DNA of 64,000 bases. It comes from an uncultured Halieaceae bacterium. Its GTDB lineage: Bacteria > Pseudomonadota > Gammaproteobacteria > Pseudomonadales > Halieaceae. Location of the stretch: assembly GCA_938074045.1 (NCBI GenBank), contig CALJGI010000005.1, positions 1 to 64,000 on the forward strand, read 5' to 3'. The notes below the pieces were generated by a model. That model saw nothing but the letters and a program-made list of their open reading frames with translations. It ran no database searches and was not told the DNA's origin. Both the position numbers and the translations under genes were made by a program. Positions within the stretch are counted from its first letter, which is position 1. Each line of letters begins with the position of its first letter. Of this stretch, positions 57,254 through 64,000 are shown in pieces.

Positions 57254-57591
57254 CGTCGATAGCGCAGCCGGGTGCCGGTTTCCAGAGATAGTCTGATTTC
57301 TTCCGGGCTCAATTCGTCGGGGAAATAGCAACCTGATACCTTGGCGTCGATAATACTGGCGCCTTCCAGATTGGTGTTGCGGAAATCGATGCCTTTCAGA
57401 TCGCAATTGCGAAAGTAAGAGTCACTGAAGTCGAGTCCATCTGCATTAAGATTGCGCAGGTCGCGACCGCGATAGTCGCCACTGTTCAGCCGACTGGCAT
57501 CCATTTCGTCCCTGGCCTTATTGAATTCGGCAATGAGTTCATTGCGCAGCATCTGATACAGTGGGTCATCTGATATAGTAGGCTTGCCCAT
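57250..57591 (-). CDS. Pentapeptide-repeat protein
   Basis: A 113-residue protein. About six pentapeptide units (A(D/N)LxX type) run from residue 43 to 86: YRGRDLRNLNADGLDFSDSY, then FRNCDLKGIDFRNTNLEGAS. It is too short to mimic DNA like the Qnr proteins. Function is unknown. Confidence 0.85.
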   Translation of the reverse strand: MGKPTISDDPLYQMLRNELIAEFNKARDEMDASRLNSGDYRGRDLRNLNADGLDFSDSYFRNCDLKGIDFRNTNLEGASIIDAKVSGCYFPDELSPEEIRLSLETGTRLRYRR

Positions 57592-57736
57592 GCCGGGTCT
57601 CCCGTTGGTCTGGCTCTAAGTCTGGAATTGGTCTCCGGAAATAGTCACCGGTATAGAACAACGAATAGAGTAGCCGAGCGCGACCCGAAATCACAGTACG
57701 ACCGCACTGCAAATTGAACCCCGAACGGAAATATCT

Positions 57737-60100
57737 TTGGAAACTGAGCTAGAGGGATTCATTCTGTCCCGCCACTGGACCGATCGCGCAGCGGGACTGC
57801 AGCTGGAGATATGGCTCAGTGCCGAATCAGGTGTCGTGCGGGTTGTTATTGATGGCGAGTACAGCCTTTTCTTTGTCGAACAGGATCAGGTAGATAAGGC
57901 GCAACGACTCCTCGCCGCCCAATCGGGCTGGGAGGAAAAGCCTTTGTCGCTGCGCAGTTTTTCCGGTGCGACGGTTTCCGGATTCTACTTCAACTCACGC
58001 AAGGCAGCGTCGCGGGCGAAGGAGCAGGTCTCTGCCGCGGGTATCGAGATCTTCGAGTCAGACATAAACCCGGTGGAACGCTTTCTCATGGAGCGCTTTG
58101 TGCGCGGATCGATGAGGGTGCGCGGGTCCCTCAATACGCTCAAAAACTATAGCGAGATACACAACCCCCGGGTGGCACCTTCGGACTATGTGCCAGCGCT
58201 GCGTATGGTGTCGATTGATATAGAAACAGCGATTGATCACCTTGAACTGTTTTCAATCGGACTTTACTACCGGGTGGATGGCATCCCGACTGAATTGGTG
58301 TTCGTCGTTGCCGGAGATGAGTGGTCTGGGAAACTGCCTCACTCGGCTGTCGCCTGCCACAGCGAGCGCGAGGTCATGGAGAAATTCCACCAGTGGTTGG
58401 TGGATTACGACCCCGATGTGCTGATTGGATGGAATGTGGTGGGATTCGACATGTGGTATTTGCAACGCATTGCAGATAAATACCGCATGCCTTTTCAACT
58501 CGGTCGCGATGCGCGCCAGGCTATCTGGCGCACCTTCGATGAAGAGGGGGAGCGCCGCCAGTTGGTGGTACCGGGACGCGTGGTGCTCGATGGTATTGAG
58601 CTGTTGCGCACGGCGACTTACCGATTCGAAAGCTACTCGCTGGAAAACGTATCCAGAGAGGTGTTGGGGGAGGGGAAGCTACTCAAAGGGTCAGATCGTG
58701 GACAGCAGATTGGGGAATTGTTTGCCCAGGACAAGGCAGCGCTGGTGGCTTACAACCTGCGTGATTGCGAGCTGGTGTGGGAAATATTTGAGCAGCGGGG
58801 CATGCTGAAATTTGCGATAGCCCGCTGTCATATGACTGGCCTTGGTATGTCCCGAATGGGCGGTTCCGTGGCGTCATTTGACAATCTGTACCTGCCCCGT
58901 CTGCATCGTCAGGGTTTTGTTGCTCCCAATGCCAGCTTGAGTCGGCCCAATAGCCCGGGCGGTTTTGTTATGAACTCCCGGCCAGGCATATATTCCCACG
59001 TGCTGGTGCTGGATTTTAAAAGTCTGTATCCCAGCATCATTCGCACCTTCGGGATCGACCCCTTGGGGTTGGCGCTGGTAGATATAGGCGAACTGTCTGA
59101 CGACGAGGTGATTCCCGGATTTGACGGCGCGGCTTTCCCCCGGGAGGGGCATATACTGCCAGCTATCATTGAGGAATTGTGGGGTCGACGCGATGTGGCG
59201 CGAAAAGCGGGTGACCATGCCTCCAGCCAGGCTATCAAAATTATTATGAACTCATTTTACGGGGTGCTAGGTACACCGGGGTGTCGTTTTTTCGATACTC
59301 GACTGGCGAGTTCCATCACCCGGCGTGGTCACCAGATTTTGCTCAAAACCCGCGACCAGATAGAAGCGAGGGGTCTTTCGGTTATTTACGGCGATACCGA
59401 TTCGGTTTTTGTCTGGGTCGAACAAGCCAATAATGATGCTGAGGCATTAAAGACTGGAACCGAGTTAGCCGAGGAATTGAATCAGTGGTGGCGGGGCGAA
59501 TTGCAACGCGAGTTTGCACTCGACAGTGTGTTGGAACTGGAGTTTGAAACGCATTATCAGCGGTTCTTGATGCCCACTCTGCGGGGATCAGAGGAGGGAA
59601 GTAAAAAGCGCTATGCCGGTGTTGTCGAACGAAATGGTTTACCCGAGTTGGTTTTCAAGGGGCTGGAAAATGTGCGCACCGACTGGACCACGCTGGCCCG
59701 GGAATTCCAGGTGGAACTGTATCGACGGGTTTTTTTCGATGAGCCGTACGCCGAGTACGTGAAATGGGTGGCGGATGAATTGAGAGCGGGACGAGTCGAC
59801 AATAAACTGGTGTACCGCAAGCGGCTGCGGCGCAAACTCGATGATTACCAGCGCAATTTACCACCCCATGTGCAGGCAGCCCGGTTGGCGCGTGAGCGCG
59901 GCCTGGAAGTACCGCGGCGGGGTGACTGGATCAGCTACGTCATTACTACAGCCGGTGCCGAGCCCGCCGAGCAGCCCATAGCCGCCCTGGACTATCAACA
60001 CTACATTGACGCACAACTAACCCCTGTGGCTGACGGCATCCTGCATTTTCTGGATGCCAGCTTTGCGGATATCGCGGGTCAGCAAATTCGGCTTCTATAG
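57737..60100 (+). CDS. polB: DNA polymerase II (family B)
   Basis: A 787-residue family-B polymerase, E. coli PolB being 783, used in lesion bypass and restart. The start is TTG 57737 with GGAA upstream, placing GFILSRHW where E. coli has GFILTRHW; no ATG is available nearby. The exonuclease domain has MVSIDIETA and NVVGFDMWYL. The polymerase domain has DFKSLYPSIIRT, KIIMNSFYGVLG and YGDTDSVFVW with both catalytic aspartates. Its end overlaps the end of the kinase gene on the other strand by six bases. Confidence 0.96.
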   Translation: METELEGFILSRHWTDRAAGLQLEIWLSAESGVVRVVIDGEYSLFFVEQDQVDKAQRLLAAQSGWEEKPLSLRSFSGATVSGFYFNSRKAASRAKEQVSAAGIEIFESDINPVERFLMERFVRGSMRVRGSLNTLKNYSEIHNPRVAPSDYVPALRMVSIDIETAIDHLELFSIGLYYRVDGIPTELVFVVAGDEWSGKLPHSAVACHSEREVMEKFHQWLVDYDPDVLIGWNVVGFDMWYLQRIADKYRMPFQLGRDARQAIWRTFDEEGERRQLVVPGRVVLDGIELLRTATYRFESYSLENVSREVLGEGKLLKGSDRGQQIGELFAQDKAALVAYNLRDCELVWEIFEQRGMLKFAIARCHMTGLGMSRMGGSVASFDNLYLPRLHRQGFVAPNASLSRPNSPGGFVMNSRPGIYSHVLVLDFKSLYPSIIRTFGIDPLGLALVDIGELSDDEVIPGFDGAAFPREGHILPAIIEELWGRRDVARKAGDHASSQAIKIIMNSFYGVLGTPGCRFFDTRLASSITRRGHQILLKTRDQIEARGLSVIYGDTDSVFVWVEQANNDAEALKTGTELAEELNQWWRGELQREFALDSVLELEFETHYQRFLMPTLRGSEEGSKKRYAGVVERNGLPELVFKGLENVRTDWTTLAREFQVELYRRVFFDEPYAEYVKWVADELRAGRVDNKLVYRKRLRRKLDDYQRNLPPHVQAARLARERGLEVPRRGDWISYVITTAGAEPAEQPIAALDYQHYIDAQLTPVADGILHFLDASFADIAGQQIRLL

Positions 60101-61105
60101 CTGGTTCTGAAACGCCTGCAGAAGACCGACATGCTGCCGGGCTGCTAACCGTGGGCCATATTGGGCCACCACCTGGGCTGAGGCAACGCTGGCGAGCTCT
60201 CCCGCCTGTGCATAGCTGTAGCCGTGCGTAATGGCATACAGGAAAGCGCCGGCGTACATATCGCCCGCACCGTTCGTATCGATGGCCGTTACCCGGTGTG
60301 GTTCTATGCGGTGCAGCTCCGCGCCGTCATACACCAGTGATCCCTCTGAACCCAGTGTGATGGCAAAGGTTCTGGACACCCGTCTCAGTTCCGTCACGGC
60401 GGTATCGATACTCTCGGTCTCGGCCCAGGTCTTTGCCTCGGTTTCATTGCAGAAAAGTAAATCGATTTGCGTGCCGAGCATGTCCTTCAAGCCGTCGCGG
60501 AAAAACTCCACCATCCCCGGATCGGAAAAACTCATTGCTGTTTTCACGCCGTACTGTTCCGCAATTTCCCGGGTTTTTATGGCGGCGGCACGTCCGGTGG
60601 TAGAGGTAACCAGATAACCCTCCAGGTACACGTACTCGGATGCAGCGATAGCGTCCGGATTGAGTTGATCCACTGATAAAGATTCGCTGATCCCCAGGTA
60701 GGAGTTCATCGATCGCTCGGCATCAGGGCTTATCAAAACCAGGCAGCGCCCGGTGGTGCCTTCTTCCCGTTCGGCTGCGCTGGAAAAATTTGTGTCTACA
60801 CCGGCTTCAGTCATGTCGTGCAGGTAGAAGTCGCCGTTGTCATCGGTGGCCACCTTGCAGGAGTAAAATGCATCTGCGCCAAAATTGCTGGCAGCAATAA
60901 TGCTGTTGGCACCACTCCCTCCGCTGGCGCGGCTGGCGGCGACCAGGTGGTTGGACAGATGTGCCAGCAACTCATTCTGACGGGGCTCATCGACCAGAGT
61001 CATGAGGCTTTTTTCTACGCCCATAGCCACCAGTTCATGGTCGGTGACTTCAATTTCGGTGTCGACCAGTGCATTCCCGATCCCATAGACGTGATATTTG
61101 CGCAT
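60095..61105 (-). CDS. PfkB-family sugar/nucleoside kinase
   Basis: A 336-residue ribokinase-fold enzyme of the adenosine-kinase-like branch. MRKYHVYGIGNALVDTEIEV opens it at 61105, GGSGANSIIAASNFGA is the substrate loop, and DTNGAGDMYAGAFLYAI holds the catalytic Asp and anion hole. The substrate cannot be fixed from sequence; adenosine/inosine-type kinases are the closest in style. Longer readings extend into the leader hairpin. Confidence 0.88.
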   Translation of the reverse strand: MRKYHVYGIGNALVDTEIEVTDHELVAMGVEKSLMTLVDEPRQNELLAHLSNHLVAASRASGGSGANSIIAASNFGADAFYSCKVATDDNGDFYLHDMTEAGVDTNFSSAAEREEGTTGRCLVLISPDAERSMNSYLGISESLSVDQLNPDAIAASEYVYLEGYLVTSTTGRAAAIKTREIAEQYGVKTAMSFSDPGMVEFFRDGLKDMLGTQIDLLFCNETEAKTWAETESIDTAVTELRRVSRTFAITLGSEGSLVYDGAELHRIEPHRVTAIDTNGAGDMYAGAFLYAITHGYSYAQAGELASVASAQVVAQYGPRLAARQHVGLLQAFQNQL

Positions 61106-61129
61106 TGAATTTTCGAGCCTTTTTGCCAA

Positions 61130-61163
61130 TAAAAAAACGGCGCTCATTATCAGGGTAGCGCCG
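61130..61163 (-). terminator. Minus-strand terminator-like hairpin in the leader of the PfkB-family kinase
   Basis: Read leftward, CGGCGCT (61163-61157) and AGCGCCG (61144-61138) form a 7-base-pair stem with a 12-base loop, followed by a run of T residues (61137-61130). It lies about 25 bases before the kinase start codon. Either it blocks transcripts entering from the right, or it is a leader attenuator. Confidence 0.5.
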
Positions 61164-61222
61164 CGGAAAGAAAAGGGCATTGGCCGTGGGGTGCAACCGC
61201 GCCATGCGGTACACTGGCGCGC

Positions 61223-63490
61223 ATGAGAGCGTTTGCCGTCTTTTTGCTGAAATTGTCCCTGGTCGGGGCGGTGTTGTTTGCCCTGATACTTGTGTATCTG
61301 GACGGCACTATTCGGTCTACTTTCGAGCGCAAACGTTGGTCACTTCCTGCCCAGGTTTATGCCAGACCGCTGGAGTTGTACTCCGGTAAGCGCCTCAGTC
61401 AAGATGATCTGCAGGTCGAAATGGATGTTCTGGGTTACCGCAAGGTAAAGCGAGTTCGCGATAGCGGTGAGTACTCGGTTTATCGGGGCGATGTCGAAAT
61501 CTTTGCTCGAGGATTTTTGTTCAGTGATGGCACGGAACCCCCGCGTCGGGTGTCCTTCAATATCGATGGAGCGCGCGTTGATGGACTCAGCAGCGTTGAG
61601 GGGTCCACTCGCAGTCATACTGATCTGGTGCGGCTTGAGCCAGCGCAGATTGGCGGCATTTATCCCCGGCACGGTGAGGATCGATTACTGATTCGGCTCG
61701 ATCAGGTACCTCCCAGTTTGCTGAATGGACTGGTGGCGGTGGAGGACCAGAAATTTTATCAGCACTTTGGTATCTCGCTAACCGGTATTGCCCGCGCGTT
61801 TATGGTCAACGTGCAACAGGGTGCCATGGTGCAGGGTGGCAGCACGCTGACCCAGCAGCTGATCAAGAATTACTACCTTACCCGCGCCAAGACGCTGATT
61901 CGCAAAGCGACAGAAGCCCTGATGTCAGTGCTGCTGGAGTTTCATTTTTCCAAGGATGAAATTCTCCAGGCCTATCTCAACGAAGTGTATCTCGGACAGG
62001 AGGGCCCGCGGGCAATACACGGCTTTGGCCTCGCCAGTCAGCACTATTTTGATCGTCCTATCTCTGAGATAGGCATCCATCAACAAGCCCTGCTGATAGG
62101 TATGGTGAAAGGTCCGTCACTCTACAACCCTCGGCGTAACCCCGACAACGCCAGGACCCGTCGCAATCTTGTATTGGGTGTTATGGAGCAACAGGGGGTC
62201 ATTAGCGCGGAAGAAAAGGCGGTGGCCAGTGCTATGCCGCTGGGTCTAAAGAGCAGCACTCAAAAATCCAATGTGTATCCGGCGTTTGTTGATTTGGTGC
62301 GCCGACAGCTCCGACTCGAATATCGTGAGGAAGACCTCTCAACCATGGGGCTGAGAATATTTACCACCCTTGATCCGGTGGTGCAGCAACGGGCGACGGA
62401 AAGTGTTGGCCGGGTGTTATCGCGCCTGGATCCAGATGAAAAGCTACAGACCGCCATGGTGGTATCCGCGGTGGACTCCGGTGAAGTCAAAGCCATTATC
62501 GGTGGCCGTCAGGTCAACTATGCGGGATTCAATCGCGCTCTGGATGCGGTGCGGCCGGTGGGTTCGTTGTTCAAGCCGGCGGTATATCTGGCGGCGCTGG
62601 AACAGCCCGAAACATACTCATTGGCATCCCCGGTCAGCGACGATCCTTTCACCGTGGACGATGGCAATGGCCGCGATTGGCAGCCGCGCAACTTCGATAG
62701 AAAATCACACGGCACCGTCTTGTTGCACGGCGCCCTGGCTCAATCACACAACCAGGCTACGGCTCGCCTGGGGATGGAGCTTGGTTTACCAGCGGTGATA
62801 GATGTATTGCGCCGGCTCGGTGTTGAGAGACCGCTACCCGAGGTGCCCGCCTTGTTACTGGGTAGCGCTGGCCTGTCGACGGTTGATGTGACCGCCATGT
62901 ATCAAACCATTGCCGCCGGTGGTTACCGACTGCCACTTAGGTCTATTCGGGATGTGGTCAACTCGGAGGGGCAGTTGTTGAGTCGCTATCCTCTTCGCTA
63001 TGACCGGGCCGTGTCGGTGGAAGCCATGCACTTATTACATTACGCGATGCAGGAAGTTATGCGTGAAGGCACTGGTCGTGCAGCCTATCAGGTGCTTCCA
63101 CAAAAGTTTTCTGTCGCCGGAAAGACCGGTACTACCAATGACCTGCGTGATTCCTGGTTTGCGGGCTTCAGTGGCGACTTGTTGGCCGTCACGTGGATTG
63201 GCCGGGATGACAATGGTCCCACTGGTTTGACCGGGAGCAGCGGAGCGCTCAGGGTCTGGTCTGACTTTATGGCGGCGGCCAGCCAGAGACCGCTGGCTTA
63301 TCGGGTGCCAGCGGATGTAACCCATGAATGGATTGACAGCCAGAGTGGTCGGCTCAGTGCAGAAGATTGCGAGGGTGCACGCCTTATTCCATTTATTGAA
63401 GGTAGTGCGCCGCACAGAAAGGCGGATTGTGCGGAACGCGATCGTGCCGATACACTGCGTGAATGGTTCAAGGATTTGTTTTCATGGTGA
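61223..63490 (+). CDS. mrcB: Penicillin-binding protein 1B (bifunctional transglycosylase/transpeptidase)
   Basis: A 755-residue class-A PBP. One N-terminal membrane anchor (about 4-24) is followed by a UB2H-type domain with VYARPLELYSG. The glycosyltransferase domain has AVEDQKFYQHFGI, with the catalytic Glu, and QGGSTLTQQLIKNYYL. The transpeptidase domain has the nucleophile motif GSLFKP, the SHN triad and KTGTTND. The cytoplasmic tail is very short compared with E. coli. Confidence 0.96.
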   Translation: MRAFAVFLLKLSLVGAVLFALILVYLDGTIRSTFERKRWSLPAQVYARPLELYSGKRLSQDDLQVEMDVLGYRKVKRVRDSGEYSVYRGDVEIFARGFLFSDGTEPPRRVSFNIDGARVDGLSSVEGSTRSHTDLVRLEPAQIGGIYPRHGEDRLLIRLDQVPPSLLNGLVAVEDQKFYQHFGISLTGIARAFMVNVQQGAMVQGGSTLTQQLIKNYYLTRAKTLIRKATEALMSVLLEFHFSKDEILQAYLNEVYLGQEGPRAIHGFGLASQHYFDRPISEIGIHQQALLIGMVKGPSLYNPRRNPDNARTRRNLVLGVMEQQGVISAEEKAVASAMPLGLKSSTQKSNVYPAFVDLVRRQLRLEYREEDLSTMGLRIFTTLDPVVQQRATESVGRVLSRLDPDEKLQTAMVVSAVDSGEVKAIIGGRQVNYAGFNRALDAVRPVGSLFKPAVYLAALEQPETYSLASPVSDDPFTVDDGNGRDWQPRNFDRKSHGTVLLHGALAQSHNQATARLGMELGLPAVIDVLRRLGVERPLPEVPALLLGSAGLSTVDVTAMYQTIAAGGYRLPLRSIRDVVNSEGQLLSRYPLRYDRAVSVEAMHLLHYAMQEVMREGTGRAAYQVLPQKFSVAGKTGTTNDLRDSWFAGFSGDLLAVTWIGRDDNGPTGLTGSSGALRVWSDFMAAASQRPLAYRVPADVTHEWIDSQSGRLSAEDCEGARLIPFIEGSAPHRKADCAERDRADTLREWFKDLFSW

Positions 63491-63924
63491 GAAAAATGAC
63501 GAGTTGCACAGGTGTTTGGCCTGCGTTAATAGCGGCGATGCTGATGGCGGGGTGTGCAGAGCAACCCACCTACCGGCCCTCTCCAGTGTCCTGGCCGACA
63601 GCCGAGCAACCGGAAACCGACAGCACGAAAACGCCAGATCAGAATACGTCCGTTTACCGACCTGACGATGCAGGCACAGATGCAGTAGCGGAGCTTTTGC
63701 TGGCGGCGCGAACCGACATGAGAGCAGGTCGCAGTGGCGCTGCAGTGGCCGGCCTGGAGCGGGCGTTGCGCATCACCGCCGACAACGCCGAAATTTATCT
63801 GGCCCTGGCAGAAATTTATCAGCAGCGGGGTGACTCAGAATTGGCCCGTAACATGGCTGGCCGGGGTTTGCTGTACTGTCAGTCTCACGAGCAGTGTCGT
63901 GAGCTTGAGGCTTTTACCCGCTAG
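63484..63924 (+). CDS. TPR-containing lipoprotein
   Basis: A 146-residue lipoprotein. The lipobox LMAGC (Cys at about 24) ends a signal peptide. A Pro/Thr-rich linker follows, then a TPR-like pair of helices (RSGAAVAGLERALRITADNA and EIYLALAEIYQQRGDSELAR). ATG 63484 overlaps the mrcB end by seven bases and has AAGGAT upstream; ATG 63496 is possible. Its pairing with mrcB suggests a cell-wall-synthesis accessory role, like LpoB in spirit but not in sequence. Confidence 0.85.
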   Translation: MVRKMTSCTGVWPALIAAMLMAGCAEQPTYRPSPVSWPTAEQPETDSTKTPDQNTSVYRPDDAGTDAVAELLLAARTDMRAGRSGAAVAGLERALRITADNAEIYLALAEIYQQRGDSELARNMAGRGLLYCQSHEQCRELEAFTR

Positions 63925-63941
63925 GAAGATCAGGACCTGCC

Positions 63942-64000
63942 TCAAAACAGGTCGTAACTCACCCGAAAGTGGATGCCGTCATCCTGTAGATCACCTGACA
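63942..64000 (-). CDS. C-terminus of a probable outer-membrane beta-barrel protein (partial)
   Basis: On the minus strand an open frame ends SGDLQDDGIHFRVSYDLF and a TGA stop. Alternating hydrophobic residues and a terminal Phe are the BAM-recognised ending of outer-membrane barrels. Only 18 codons are in the window, so the family cannot be named. It converges on the lipoprotein gene. Confidence 0.5.
   Translation of the reverse strand, partial: SGDLQDDGIHFRVSYDLF

Noticed and set aside
1-64000. tRNA genes, CRISPR arrays, insertion sequences and attachment sites
   Set aside because: I looked for cloverleaf-like segments, regularly spaced repeats, transposase-like ORFs and direct repeats flanking the two accessory blocks and saw none I could support by eye.

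Overview
The window comes from a gammaproteobacterium with a Pseudomonas-like chromosome order, most likely a marine member of the Cellvibrionales (Halieaceae / Spongiibacteraceae type). This rests on the continuous S10-spc-alpha ribosomal cluster, the blocks tsaD-folB-folK, lptD-surA-pdxA-rsmA-apaG-apaH, amgK-murU and trpGDC-crp/vfr-osmC-coq7, and accBC-prmA-dusB-fis-purHD. The lineage is inferred from gene order and protein similarity only. I found no tRNA or rRNA gene, no CRISPR array and no transposase.

Layout. 1-117: 3' end of tuf with tandem terminators. 211-4894: a small accessory block (SnoaL-like protein, acyl-CoA synthetase, a decayed D-aminoacylase-type amidohydrolase, an alpha/beta hydrolase) inserted between tuf and rpsJ, which are normally adjacent. 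5125-19184: the S10, spc and alpha ribosomal operons, rpsJ to rplQ, including secY, rpmJ and rpoA, with clear sigma70-type promoters before rpsJ and rpsM and a terminator after rplQ. 19380-31969: tRNA modification (tsaD), folate/pterin genes (folB, folK, a pteridine reductase), cca, the LPS-transport/outer-membrane chaperone operon read leftward, and the divergent amgK-murU cell-wall recycling pair.

32024-43667: rpe and the tryptophan genes. trpE has its own promoter, a leader peptide ending Trp-Arg-Trp, and a terminator hairpin that overlaps its stop codon. A 6.8-kb segment separates trpE from trpGDC. It encodes a split, secreted RHS/YD-repeat system (two adjacent large ORFs, each with its own signal peptide), a stop-start-coupled small membrane protein that looks like an immunity protein, and an unknown exported protein. 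trpG then has its own leader ORF and attenuator-like hairpin. In Pseudomonas aeruginosa the trpE-trpG gap holds the R/F-pyocin cluster, so this may be a shared insertion site for antagonistic cargo; it is the most interesting part of the window.

43664-53492: leftward crp/vfr, rightward osmC-like, then a long leftward run coq7, purD, purH, fis, dusB, a zinc-ribbon DUF3426 protein, prmA, accC and accB. 53839-63924: dsbD and a divergent copper chaperone, a DUF2333 protein, a pentapeptide-repeat protein, DNA polymerase II, a PfkB-family kinase, PBP1b (mrcB) and a TPR lipoprotein. The right edge cuts into the C-terminus of a leftward gene that ends like an outer-membrane beta-barrel.
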